A stretch of 64,000 bases of DNA from Gluconobacter albidus (GTDB lineage Bacteria; Pseudomonadota; Alphaproteobacteria; Acetobacterales; Acetobacteraceae), in NCBI RefSeq assembly GCF_002723915.1, contig NZ_BEWL01000005.1, positions 122,995 through 186,994 of the forward strand, given 5' to 3'. A program made the position numbers and the translations under genes. Under the pieces are notes generated by a model that saw only the letters and a program-made list of their open reading frames with translations, did no database searches and was not told where the DNA came from. Of this stretch, positions 33,468 to 42,807 are shown piece by piece; position 1 is the first letter of the stretch; every line of letters begins with the position of its first letter.

Positions 33468-36400
33468 TTATATTTCTATAGAATATGGAATTTCTTTTGA
33501 ATTATTGATTATATACCCGTGGTGGGTAAAAAACAGAACCTGCGTTTTCTCTGAAAGCTCTGCCAGTATCTTTAGCCCTGCGGCTGTGCGCTCTTCGTCA
33601 AACGTCACGAACAGATCATCCGCAAGAAAAGGCAGACGAATGCCCCGCGCCAGAGCCTGCTCGACCGACGCCAGACGCAGCGCCAGATAAAGCTGGTCGC
33701 GCGTGCCCTCGCTCATGGCCTGAACCGGAACGGGCGTCGTGCTCGCCGGGCGCTGCCCCGCCAGAACCAGCCCGTCCGACCCGCTTTCTTCGGTCACAAG
33801 CCCTTCATAACGCCCAAGCGTCAGCTGCGAAAACAGGGTGCCCGCCCGCGACAGCAAGGGCCCATGCGCCTGCTGTCGTCCCTGCTCCACCAGTCGTGAC
33901 AGCATCAGTTGCTGAAGCCGGAGCGACACATACCGGCTGGCCCGCTCGGCAATTTCCGCTTCCGTCTCCTGAATTTCTTCCGCGACCTCATGCACGCCCC
34001 GGGCATTTTCCAGTTCCGCCAGCACGCTCCGCGCCCGCAACAGCCGTTCCGTGACTTCCGACCTGCGGGCATCGAGCGCCATCGTTTCAGCTTCGATGTC
34101 TTCGAAATCCTGCTCAAGCTGCTCCGGGTCCGTCGCCCGCGCCTCCTCCACAAGCACCTCAAGCGACCGGCCATTCCCGGCCTGAAGAATCTGCTCCCGC
34201 AACTCGTCGCGCCTGTCGCACAACGCCGCCCGCTCCCGCGCGCGGGACAGCGCATGGCGCAGGTCCTCATCCGCCCCAAGCCCCAGAAGACGACGCACGG
34301 GGTCCAGCCCCTGCTCCAGTTCCACGATCCGCAGATCGGCCTGCGCAATCTCGTCCGCCAGAGCCGCGTGCTGCTGCAGAACGGATTTCCGTTCCCGCTC
34401 GCGCTCCTGCTCCAGACGCAGAAACTGTTCAAGCTCCGCCGCGGATCCCTGCCCGTAGCGCTGAAGAAACGCCGCCAGTTCGGTATGGAACGCCGCGATA
34501 TCGCGTGTCTCGGAATCCTGCTCCTTCTGCTCGCTGTCCAGGCGCAGCCGGATCGTGCGCGCCTCCGTCACATCCCGCAGATCAGCCCGCTCCGCCCGCC
34601 CCGGATAGCCGCAGTCCCGGCAGGCGCGTGCCCAGTCTTCTTCCCAAAGCGCCAGCTTCTGCTCCACGCCGGATAGGGCTTCCCGCCCTTTGATCAGGGC
34701 CTCCTGCCGCTGAAGACGATCCTTTTTCCGCGCCTCCGCCTGCCGCGCCGCTTCCTCGTCCCGTTCCAGCAAAGACGCGGCCTGCCGGATCTGAACCGCC
34801 AGCCGCTCGGACGCACATTCCGCGTCAAAAACCCGCAACCTTCGGCTCATATCGGCCCGGCTGTCCGTCGCGGCCTGAAGCTGCCTCCTTGCGCTCTGCA
34901 AAACCTCTTCGGCTGCCAGAGCCTCCTGCCGCCGAACCATCCAGACCTGCAAAGACGCGGGAGGCAGCACCGGCGCTCCGAATGTTTCCAGCAAAGCGCT
35001 CCACGCGGCATGGCGCCGGTCCAGTTCGTCCCGCGCCCGCATCCCCCGTCGACGGGCTTCCTCCGCCCGAAGCGTAAGGTCCTCCCCCTGCCGCAACAAG
35101 GTCGCAAGCTGCGCCGATTGCTCGGCATGCGCATGACGCCGGTCCGCCAGACTGTCCGCATTCTGGATCAGAACCCCGAACGCCTCCCGCGTCACCTGCG
35201 CAGGACAGCCGCCAGAGTGAAAATTCTGCTCCATGCTCTGCCAGAGCCGGTCGCGTTCCAGTCGCGCCGCGGAAAGCTGCTCCCACGACACAGCCTGCCC
35301 GTCTTCTTCCAGCCGCCGGCACTGCTGCGCCAGACGCGCCTTTTCCGTTTCCGTCGCCTGTTCTTCGTTCCGTGCAACGCGCCGCTGCTCGTCCAGCGCC
35401 GTCCAGAGCCGCGCTTCGTCTTCCAGAACCGCCCCGTCCGGCAACGCGATCGCCGTCAGATCCGCCTTGCGATCGGCCGTGCGTGCACGCCAGGGTACCA
35501 GCGCCCCATAAGCCGCAGCCGTGGCGTCCTCCTGCCGCAAAACTTCGGCGGACAGACTGTCGATCCGGTCATCCAGCGCGCCCAGACTGCGGGCCTCATC
35601 CAGTTCCAGCCGGAACAGACGCAGCGTTTCGGGAGAGGATTTTTCATCCGCCTCCGAAACGGAATCGGGATGCAGGATATTCAGGGTCTGCTCCGTCTCC
35701 TGAAGCCGCGCCCGCAGATCCTGTTCCTGCGTGTGCAAAAGAGTGCGTGCCTGAAGCCGCTGGTCCAGATCGTCCAGTTCTTCCAGATCTGGCAGCACAC
35801 CGGCCTCACAGCCATGCCGCGCCCAGAACTGTTCCAGCGAAATCGCATCCCGCGTCAGGCGCGCTTTCCGTTCTTCCACCGCCGTTTCAAGACGCGCAAT
35901 CAGCGCGCCCCGTCCCAGAAGAGTCCTGATGGAGTCCTGTTCCGCAAGGACAGGGCGCGCATCACCAAAATCCCGAATTTGCGCGCATAGCGTCTCGAAT
36001 TTCTGTCGCGAAACCGAAGCATCATGTTCTTTATTCCATAACGATTCAAGAATGTTCTCAAAGCGGATGCAATCTTCAATTGTCAGATCCCAGCTCGGAA
36101 AAGACCTGATTTCCGTTTCGATCTGATTTAGTTTCCGAAAAGGAACGGATGTCATTTTCAGGCGGGAATTGGTTCTACGGCGCGCGCCCAGTTCCTGCAT
36201 CGCTTCGTCGCAGGTCTGTTTTTCTGTTTCTGACTCAGAAAGTTCCTTATTCGCAACAGACAGTTTTCTGACTGTTGTCGTGTCGCTCCGCAGGGCCGTC
36301 TGCAACGCCGTCAGCTTCAGTCTGGCCTGTTGCAGCGCCGAGCGTGCGCGTCCGGATTTCCATTCCGAACCGACATCTTCCTGAAGCGTCGTGCTCAGTT

Positions 36401-36884
36401 TTCCAACACCTTCAAGTCCCAGCCCGGCCGCCAGGATCTGAAGTCCGGCATCGTCTTTCAGGCGGCGCATTTCCTCGCCCCCCTCACGCAGGCGCGTATG
36501 ATCCAGCGCCCAGGCTGCCTCAAATCCCTTCGAATCCAGCCCGCCCAGCCAGGTCCGCAATTGCAAATCATCCAGCGGTGTTCTGTCATCCGCCGCAAAC
36601 AATGTTTGGTTCCGCGTTGGACGCCGCCGCACGCCCTCAAAAACCGTCCCGTCCTGCTCCAGACTGGCCCCGACCCGCAGCAGCGACGCCGCCGTCATCC
36701 AGTCCGCACCGGAAATTTTAAACGGAAACCCGAACAGGAAATCCCGGATCGCACAGAGCGTCGTCGATTTCCCGGCTTCATTCGCGCCATAAATGACGTG
36801 CAGGTCCCGCGCTCCTTTCGGAAAATTCAGTGTGGTCTCCTGAAATCCGCCATAGCGCAGAAGATCAAGGCGTTCGAACCGCAT
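33468..36884 (-). CDS. YhaN-like AAA ATPase (Rad50/SbcC-related)
   Basis: 1138 residues. The N terminus carries GANEAGKSTT (about 34-43, Walker A); about 850 residues of charged, Leu/Glu/Arg/Gln-rich coiled coil follow, and the C terminus has MSEGTRDQLYLALRL (ABC signature) and FLADDLFVTFDEER (Walker B), the SMC-like layout of the YhaN family. It partners the YhaO-like nuclease, whose stop overlaps its start (TAATG). Odd features: GC falls to about 15-38 % over the last 12 or so codons (33468-33520) and in a patch near 36000-36060, and the final residues after FTHHG look unlike the family. The function is probably DNA end processing (inference). Confidence 0.85.
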   Translation of the reverse strand: MRFERLDLLRYGGFQETTLNFPKGARDLHVIYGANEAGKSTTLCAIRDFLFGFPFKISGADWMTAASLLRVGASLEQDGTVFEGVRRRPTRNQTLFAADDRTPLDDLQLRTWLGGLDSKGFEAAWALDHTRLREGGEEMRRLKDDAGLQILAAGLGLEGVGKLSTTLQEDVGSEWKSGRARSALQQARLKLTALQTALRSDTTTVRKLSVANKELSESETEKQTCDEAMQELGARRRTNSRLKMTSVPFRKLNQIETEIRSFPSWDLTIEDCIRFENILESLWNKEHDASVSRQKFETLCAQIRDFGDARPVLAEQDSIRTLLGRGALIARLETAVEERKARLTRDAISLEQFWARHGCEAGVLPDLEELDDLDQRLQARTLLHTQEQDLRARLQETEQTLNILHPDSVSEADEKSSPETLRLFRLELDEARSLGALDDRIDSLSAEVLRQEDATAAAYGALVPWRARTADRKADLTAIALPDGAVLEDEARLWTALDEQRRVARNEEQATETEKARLAQQCRRLEEDGQAVSWEQLSAARLERDRLWQSMEQNFHSGGCPAQVTREAFGVLIQNADSLADRRHAHAEQSAQLATLLRQGEDLTLRAEEARRRGMRARDELDRRHAAWSALLETFGAPVLPPASLQVWMVRRQEALAAEEVLQSARRQLQAATDSRADMSRRLRVFDAECASERLAVQIRQAASLLERDEEAARQAEARKKDRLQRQEALIKGREALSGVEQKLALWEEDWARACRDCGYPGRAERADLRDVTEARTIRLRLDSEQKEQDSETRDIAAFHTELAAFLQRYGQGSAAELEQFLRLEQERERERKSVLQQHAALADEIAQADLRIVELEQGLDPVRRLLGLGADEDLRHALSRARERAALCDRRDELREQILQAGNGRSLEVLVEEARATDPEQLEQDFEDIEAETMALDARRSEVTERLLRARSVLAELENARGVHEVAEEIQETEAEIAERASRYVSLRLQQLMLSRLVEQGRQQAHGPLLSRAGTLFSQLTLGRYEGLVTEESGSDGLVLAGQRPASTTPVPVQAMSEGTRDQLYLALRLASVEQALARGIRLPFLADDLFVTFDEERTAAGLKILAELSEKTQVLFFTHHGYIINNSKEIPYSIEI

Positions 36885-38134
36885 TATTCCGTCTCCCCCA
36901 ACAGGCGCGCCCTTAACGCCGTACGCGCCTGTTCAAGGGGAAACTGCCCCTCCGGCATCAGACTGTCGCGCTCCACACAGGCGGGCAGGGCAGAGAAAAA
37001 CCCTTCAAAAGCGTCGGGCAGGGACGCCAGAAACGTCTCGTCCCGCATCAACCCTTCCAGCGCCAGATCAAGCTCCCGCGTTTCCGCCACGCCGCTCCGA
37101 AGCAGGGGCGCAGACGTCTCGTTACGGATTTTTTCCAGCGCAATCTGCGCCCTTCCGTTGGCGGATTCCTGCGCCATCGACACCGCAATGCCCCGCAGAT
37201 CGTCCTCCCAGCCCTGCGACGCCCATAACCGGTCATGCAGAACGCTGCGTCCCGTCAGGACGACCCGCGCAATCACCGTCCGTCCTTCTGCTTCGGAAAG
37301 GGCGCGTTCCATCTCCCGCCGCGCGGCCCCCCGAACCGCGTCCATGCTCTGCATGTCGCTGATATCCAACTCCAGCCGACACCACCGCACGACATCACAG
37401 TCCACGAAACCGACCGAACGAACGATCCCGTCCTCAACGCTCACCAGCGCACAGCCACAGGCCCCGATCTCGCGCGCATGACGCCCCTGAAGCACACCCG
37501 GAAACACGATACATGGATGTTCACAGACGATTTCGCGCGCATGCACATGCCCCAGCGCCCAGTAATCATATCCCTTCGCCGCCAGCGTTTCGACGGAGCA
37601 GGGCGCATAGGTCTCGTGCTCCCCATACCCCGACAGCGACGTATGCAGCACACCAATATTGAAACACCCCGCGATGGGTGCGGGATAGGCCCGCGTCATG
37701 TCATGCGGGACATGACGGTCGCGGAAACTCTGCCCATGCAACGCCACCCCGAGTTCCGGCCAGTGAAATGTCTGCGGGGCCTCATAGGAAAAATGGTCGA
37801 TCCCGTCCGGCAGCGGCAGTTCCCGCGCAATGACCGACTGCGCATCATGATTGCCCGACAGCGTCACGACCCGGATGCCCGCCTGAACCAGCCGGCTCAG
37901 GGCCTTGAGCATGTAAAGCCCGGTCCCCACGTCCTGCCAGGTCCCGTCATACAGGTCCCCCGCCAGAATAACGAAATCGACTTTTTCACTTAGCGCCGTT
38001 TCGACCAGTCGGTCCAGCGCGCGCCGCGTGGACCCACGGATTTCCGCTTCGGGAAGCCCCTCGTAACGGCTCAGCCCTCTCAGGGGGCTGTCGAGGTGAA
38101 TGTCAGCAGCATGGAGAAAGCGGAAAGAGGACAT
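36884..38134 (-). CDS. YhaO-like metallophosphoesterase (Mre11/SbcD-related nuclease)
   Basis: 416 residues. The calcineurin-like phosphoesterase motifs are in order: FLHAADIHLDSPL (about 6-18), ILAGDLYDG (about 56-64), LSGNHDAQS (about 95-103) and GHVHARE (about 197-203), each with its metal-binding Asp/His/Asn residues. The C-terminal third is the capping domain. Together with the YhaN-like ATPase downstream it forms the counterpart of the SbcCD/Mre11-Rad50 nuclease. ATG 38134. Confidence 0.88.
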   Translation of the reverse strand: MSSFRFLHAADIHLDSPLRGLSRYEGLPEAEIRGSTRRALDRLVETALSEKVDFVILAGDLYDGTWQDVGTGLYMLKALSRLVQAGIRVVTLSGNHDAQSVIARELPLPDGIDHFSYEAPQTFHWPELGVALHGQSFRDRHVPHDMTRAYPAPIAGCFNIGVLHTSLSGYGEHETYAPCSVETLAAKGYDYWALGHVHAREIVCEHPCIVFPGVLQGRHAREIGACGCALVSVEDGIVRSVGFVDCDVVRWCRLELDISDMQSMDAVRGAARREMERALSEAEGRTVIARVVLTGRSVLHDRLWASQGWEDDLRGIAVSMAQESANGRAQIALEKIRNETSAPLLRSGVAETRELDLALEGLMRDETFLASLPDAFEGFFSALPACVERDSLMPEGQFPLEQARTALRARLLGETE

Positions 38135-38183
38135 CCGCGAAGTTTACGCCCTCCACGATGTCTTGCAAGCAGCTCCGCCGGGA

Positions 38184-38687
38184 TCAGGCGGCGGCCAGAT
38201 ACTGCGACACGATGTCCGGCATCAGGCCCGCAAGCGCCTCGGCCGAAGCCGTCTCTTCGTCCTTCAGACATTCCAGCGCCGACGCATCCTGCGCAAAACC
38301 CAGCTGCCGCGCCAGTACGATCAGCATCTGAAGAGACGTGATCTGATGCGCCCGGTATCCACTCGTCGCCAGCACGTTCTTCAGAACATCCCGCGCTTCG
38401 CCGCCATGCAGCAGCCCCGAGACGGTGCTGAGAATGGACGAAACCGTCTCATGCGGAACCGGGGCAGGGTGCCCGTGTCGGGACAGAAGGATCGTGATCT
38501 CCCGCGCATGGCTCCGGCCCATCGCCAGATCCTGCTCCATCCGCCGGCACAGCCCCGGATACCGCTCACACACCGGAAGCTCAGAAAGCGCGGTCTCGAT
38601 GGCCTTGGATTCAATGGACAGATGATCCCGAAGAGCGCCCAGATAGATATCCAGAGCTGACCTGTCCGTCGTTTTCGTTCTGCCCAC
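38184..38687 (-). CDS. DUF892 / YciE-YciF ferritin-like protein
   Basis: 167 residues from GTG 38687, preceded by AAGGATCCACG. The sequence is helical throughout, with ALRDHLSIESKAIETAL (about 16-32), ERYPGLCRRMEQDL, and SGYRAHQITSLQMLIVLA. The spaced Glu and Glu-x-x-His pairs fit a four-helix ferritin-like bundle of the DUF892 family. These proteins are stress-induced and may bind iron. An in-frame ATG 60 bp upstream lacks a good ribosome site. Confidence 0.75.
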   Translation of the reverse strand: MGRTKTTDRSALDIYLGALRDHLSIESKAIETALSELPVCERYPGLCRRMEQDLAMGRSHAREITILLSRHGHPAPVPHETVSSILSTVSGLLHGGEARDVLKNVLATSGYRAHQITSLQMLIVLARQLGFAQDASALECLKDEETASAEALAGLMPDIVSQYLAAA

Positions 38688-38785
38688 CGTGGATCCTTCT
38701 CGTCTTTGGCGCGCTCTTAAATGGCCATATCGGCGGGTGGAGTGCAAGTGCGCAGAGCCTTCCCGACCGGGCGTTTCCGGTCATG

Positions 38786-38815
38786 AAAAACCCCATGCCG
38801 GAGACCGGCATGGGG
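38786..38815 (-). terminator. rho-independent terminator of the TonB receptor gene
   Basis: Perfect 11-bp stem CCCCATGCCGG / CCGGCATGGGG (38791-38801, 38805-38815) with loop AGA. On the minus strand it is followed by TTTTT (38786-38790). It begins 28 bp past the receptor stop. Confidence 0.9.
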
Positions 38816-38842
38816 CATTCAGGGTCAGCAAAATCTGAAGGA

Positions 38843-41338
38843 TCAGAAACCAGCGCTGACGGAACCGATTGCGGCGAACGGTGCCGCGTACATGTAGGTC
38901 GGAGCGGACCCCTTTACGGAAGTGCCGAAAATGCCACGCTGTGTCGTCGCGTTGGTCTGAATGCCGACCGGGAAACCCAGATACTGCTTGTTGGCAATAT
39001 TGGTCAGGTTCAGCTTGACGTTCGGTGCCTGAAGGATGCCGAGGTTCTTGAAGCGGTAGCCCACGGTAATGTCCATTTTGACGTAGCCGGGAATGCTCTC
39101 GTCGTTCATGAACGTGGAGTACTGCTTGGCGACATATTTGAGCTTGTAGGCGCCGAAAATGTTGCCGTCGTCATAGTCCAGGTTGAAGCCAACCTGATAC
39201 TTCGGGGTTTCAGGCGCGAACTTACCGCTTGTCGGCAGGTAGTCGATATTTTTGCCGCTGCCACCACGGAGGTTGCTGGTCGTGCGGGCGTCAACATATT
39301 CGAACGAGGCATAAGGGCGGATGTGATAGAAGATCGGACGTGTTCCGATTTCTGCGTCCACACCGTTTGTGCTCTGACCGCCGGCATTGATGCTGCCAGT
39401 AGCGTAATTGCTGCAGCTTTCGTTCAGACACTCGCTCTGGGAGAAGAAGCGGTTCGTGAAGTTGTAATGGAAATACGTAACCGAGGCCATGACCGTCGGT
39501 CCTGTGTAGCGCCAGCCAGCTTCTTCCGAAATTGAGATTTCAGGCTGTAGGTTCGTGGAGCCCTGCGTGCTGTAACCACCCGGCTTGTAGTAAGCTCCGG
39601 CATCATAAAGCGAGTAGTTCGTCGGGATACGGAAGTTCGTGGACCCCGAGACGAAAACCTGCATTTCCGGGTTGATCTGATAACGGATCGAGGCGGTGGG
39701 CAGTGGCTCGTAATAAGACTTGTTGATGTAAGGTCCGGTCGACGTATCAGGCAGCATGTTATGAGCATCGCGGGTAACGATGGCATATTTCAGCCCGGCG
39801 TCGATGGTCAGTTTGTTGTGCAGTAGCGAGATGCTGTCACCGATGAACATCGTGTGCGTGCGCGTCTGCGTCAGGCTCTGACGATACTGGTAGGTTGTAC
39901 CGTCATTGAAGACATAGTTCGGTCCACCGCCCCAGATATCCCAAGGCGTACCATCTGCGCCGATGCCCGTGGCAGGAGCGGTCTGGGACTGCTTGGCATA
40001 TTCAAACCAGTATCCGACCATAAGGCGGTTGGCGCCAGTGGTGAGCGTCAGCTTTGTAACGGCACCCGGACGATAAGTCGTCGTGATGGACGGTTCGTAA
40101 AGAAGGGCGCTTTTGGAAATCGTCTTGCCATCAAGCGTGCCACTCATGGACGTCGCACCCCAACTGGTGGGGGTGGAATATGCGCCACCCCCACTGCCGC
40201 TGCCGTACCAGAAATACGGAGTTTCCGTCAGGACAAGATGATCCGTCAGCTTGAAGGTCGACGGAGCACTGGCATAAATGTTGGTGAACGGATTCTGATG
40301 CAACTTGTAATAGCTGGAATCAGCCGAGGTCGTCTTGCCGGTCGGGTCTTTGTAGACGCCGTTGAAAGCCGTATTGGAAACCGTGACACCATCCGCATTT
40401 TTGTAGGATGCGACGTACTGGTCCTTGATGCCGTAGCCGTATTTTTCCCACGACGCCTTGTTCACGGTGGGGGTCAGGTAATTATACAGACGGTTGCCAA
40501 CGATGGCGAGGGAGACGCGGTTTCCGTCGCCCCAGTCGTTCACGATCTTGGCTTCGGCATGCAGCTTGCGGTTCGTCGCTTCGGAATGAATGGCGTCTTC
40601 CGTGGCGTAGGACCCAGAGAAGTAAGCGCGCAGATTGGTTTGGCCAATCTTGCCGGTATCCAGGCGCAGGAAACCGCGCGTGTAGTCATAGGAACCATAG
40701 GACACGTCGAATGCGCCGCCCTTCTTCATCTTCGGGTCGATCATGTACATGTCGACCACGCCGCCGGTGGCGCTCAGATGCGGGCTGTCGAGATCCGCGG
40801 AACCCTGTGCGAGGCTGATCTTGCGCAGGTTCTCGGAGTCCACGATTTCCTGGGAATAGACCGAGAAGGAGCCGATGTCGTTGATCGGGAAACCTTCAAG
40901 CGTAAAGCCCATCTGCGACTGGTCGAGACCACGGGCGCTCATGTGGCTTCCCGTCAGGCCTGCCGGATCGGAGGACGTCACGTTCGCACCCGGAAGCAGT
41001 GCGATCAGCTGCATCGGATCCTGACCCGGTGCCTGCTTTTCGATATAGTCGCGGGAAATGGCCGAAACGGATTTGGCCGCATCCTGTTTCTGCATCAGGC
41101 CACCACCGACATCGCGGCGTGTTACGCCATCGAAATAGGAATGATGACCGCTGACAGAGACATGTTCTTCATGTTCGTCTGTTGGAGCCGTGTTGCCCAT
41201 CATGGACGGAGCGGCAGCAGCGACTTTCGTAGGGCTCTTCTTTGTAGAAGGAGCCGTGCTGTCTGCGGGTGCGGCAAATGCCGACACCGTACCAAACGCA
41301 AACAGGGCCGAAGTCGAAAGCAGGCGAGCAAGGCGCAT
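38843..41338 (-). CDS. TonB-dependent outer-membrane receptor
   Basis: 831 residues. A signal peptide (LLSTSALFAFGTVSAFA) is followed by a linker rich in Ala/Lys/Pro, then the plug (VSAISRDYIEKQAPGQDPMQ; LLPGANVTSSDP; GFTLEGFPINDIG) and a 22-strand type barrel ending in a terminal aromatic residue (VSAGF). No TonB-box stands out. Extracellular loops are Tyr/Gly/Asn-rich. The substrate is unknown; no transporter genes lie beside it and no metal-regulator box is evident. It has its own terminator and likely its own promoter. Confidence 0.88.
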   Translation of the reverse strand: MRLARLLSTSALFAFGTVSAFAAPADSTAPSTKKSPTKVAAAAPSMMGNTAPTDEHEEHVSVSGHHSYFDGVTRRDVGGGLMQKQDAAKSVSAISRDYIEKQAPGQDPMQLIALLPGANVTSSDPAGLTGSHMSARGLDQSQMGFTLEGFPINDIGSFSVYSQEIVDSENLRKISLAQGSADLDSPHLSATGGVVDMYMIDPKMKKGGAFDVSYGSYDYTRGFLRLDTGKIGQTNLRAYFSGSYATEDAIHSEATNRKLHAEAKIVNDWGDGNRVSLAIVGNRLYNYLTPTVNKASWEKYGYGIKDQYVASYKNADGVTVSNTAFNGVYKDPTGKTTSADSSYYKLHQNPFTNIYASAPSTFKLTDHLVLTETPYFWYGSGSGGGAYSTPTSWGATSMSGTLDGKTISKSALLYEPSITTTYRPGAVTKLTLTTGANRLMVGYWFEYAKQSQTAPATGIGADGTPWDIWGGGPNYVFNDGTTYQYRQSLTQTRTHTMFIGDSISLLHNKLTIDAGLKYAIVTRDAHNMLPDTSTGPYINKSYYEPLPTASIRYQINPEMQVFVSGSTNFRIPTNYSLYDAGAYYKPGGYSTQGSTNLQPEISISEEAGWRYTGPTVMASVTYFHYNFTNRFFSQSECLNESCSNYATGSINAGGQSTNGVDAEIGTRPIFYHIRPYASFEYVDARTTSNLRGGSGKNIDYLPTSGKFAPETPKYQVGFNLDYDDGNIFGAYKLKYVAKQYSTFMNDESIPGYVKMDITVGYRFKNLGILQAPNVKLNLTNIANKQYLGFPVGIQTNATTQRGIFGTSVKGSAPTYMYAAPFAAIGSVSAGF

Positions 41339-41425
41339 TGTGTTTTCGGTCTTTCTCGGTCAGGTGAACTTTCAGCCGAGAAGAAGCATGAGTGCAGGCC
41401 TCATTTCAATCAGATGTGGCATGAT

Positions 41426-41453
41426 ACAATATGACATGAGGGGGGTATGGCAA
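41426..41453 (-). promoter_or_regulatory. candidate promoter of the TonB receptor gene
   Basis: On the minus strand, TTGCCA (41448-41453) and TATTGT (41426-41431) are 16 bp apart, about 90 bp before the receptor start. The surrounding 220-bp gap also has GTCACA (41458-41463) and TGTGAC (41512-41517) arms around a GC-rich segment. Motif match only. Confidence 0.3.
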
Positions 41454-41562
41454 TTTAGTCACATTTCACCATCGGAACGGCGATAAACGGCAGGAAACTC
41501 CCCGCCGATTGTGACATTTATAAGACATATTCCGTTTTTCTGGAGAAAGTCGTTTCGGAATC

Positions 41563-42330
41563 CTATCCTGCGGGACGCAGGGCCTCATCCGCGCTGTAGA
41601 TCTCTCGAATCCTCTTGGCCTGCGTGGGCGTGGCGATCGCATCATGGCTGTTGCCGTTCAGATGCGGCACGACCCGGCCATGCAGGGCAGGTACCAGATC
41701 GGGCAGGGATGAGATCCGGTCCATAGGGAAGAGTTGATCGACTGCAAGCCGGCCTTCCCGATCACAGACATACAGGCTCTGGGGCCGGAACACGTGATCC
41801 AGTTCATAGACGGAGGAACAGGATTCCACGTGGTCAATGGCATCATCCAGCGTGTGGAATGAGCGATACAAGCGGCTGACAGAGGGATGGATCCGGACGC
41901 GCGCCGTTCCACCGCGCCGCGCAAAAGACCATGCGGATACGAAACGCTTCACCGGATCGCGCCAGATCGCAAAACTGGGCAGCGTCCGGCAGAGCTCTGG
42001 CGCCACATGATGATAATAGCGCCATGTCTCGTGGAGCATGATTCCGCCATACAGCAGATCACAAACCGACGTTCCGCCATTTTTGGGAACATGAATGAAC
42101 AGGGCCCCGGCTTCCCGGATACGCTCAAGTCGCTGAAGGCGTTTTCGACCGAGCGGCAGCCGCAGCCGGAGATCAGCGGCACGGGCATGGACGTCGGGAT
42201 ACTGTCGGACCCGGAACAGTTGACACAACATCCGCTGCGGAAGGCCCGAGCCCTCTGGTCCGCGATCGGCGGGGCCTGCGAGAAGGGCATGGGTCTCGTC
42301 AGTCATCCGGACGGCAGAAGGGGGCGTCAT
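41563..42330 (-). CDS. sulfotransferase-like protein (Sulfotransfer_2 type)
   Basis: 255 residues from ATG 42330, with AGGACACGTC upstream. FIHVPKNGGTSV (about 78-89) matches the 5'-phosphosulfate loop of PAPS-dependent sulfotransferases (K-x-G-G-T-S), and FAIWRDPVKRFVSAW matches the 3'-phosphate loop (R-D-P-x-x-R). Members transfer sulfate to carbohydrates or lipids. No transmembrane segment is seen. PAPS-synthesis genes are not in the window, so the acceptor is open. Confidence 0.78.
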   Translation of the reverse strand: MTPPSAVRMTDETHALLAGPADRGPEGSGLPQRMLCQLFRVRQYPDVHARAADLRLRLPLGRKRLQRLERIREAGALFIHVPKNGGTSVCDLLYGGIMLHETWRYYHHVAPELCRTLPSFAIWRDPVKRFVSAWSFARRGGTARVRIHPSVSRLYRSFHTLDDAIDHVESCSSVYELDHVFRPQSLYVCDREGRLAVDQLFPMDRISSLPDLVPALHGRVVPHLNGNSHDAIATPTQAKRIREIYSADEALRPAG

Positions 42331-42511
42331 GACGTGTCCTGATCCTGTGTCTGTTGTCTGTGAGAGGGACACTGGCGGCGGCAGGAAACCGAGGCAAAGG
42401 GTAGATTGTAACGGAATGAAATCCATGTTGCAGGCTTTACTGTGTCAAATCCGTCACGAAGGGTCTTTTGTATTTGACTTGCCCTGCGGGGGGCGCTTCA
42501 TGACAGCTGAC

Positions 42512-42688
42512 GGTGCCCGTTTGTGCGGGTGAAAAGGGAATGCAGTGTGAAACTGCGGCTGCCCCCGCAACTGTAAATGCTGGCTGCTGCCTCACAAGGC
42601 CGGTAGCGCGGTTTCAGGACATGAACCCACTGGCGCAGGCCGGGAAGGGGCCTGAAGACGGAGCATGAGCCAGGAGACCTGCCGTCAG
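42512..42688 (+). promoter_or_regulatory. cobalamin (adenosylcobalamin) riboswitch
   Basis: Conserved elements appear in the right order: GGTGCCCG (42512), GAAAAGGGAA, CGGCTGCCCCCGCAACTGTA (the B12 box core, from about 42562), GGGAAGGGGCC, then GAAGACGGAGCATGAGCCAG and GAGACCTGCC. It ends about 120 bp before btuB, so cobalamin binding should reduce btuB and downstream expression. The wider gap 42331-42807 holds no gene besides this element. Confidence 0.93.
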
Positions 42689-42807
42689 CATGAGTTGTCC
42701 GAAGGACGGTCCGGGCGGGGTGCATCGGAACGCCGGGTCAGACCGCGCAATGGCGGGTCTGCTTCCTTCTTGAGGGCGACGCAGAACGACGAGACATCAC
42801 TATCACC

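Noticed and set aside
39854..41434. 526-codon plus-strand open frame
   Set aside because: Antisense to the TonB receptor; no recognisable motif.
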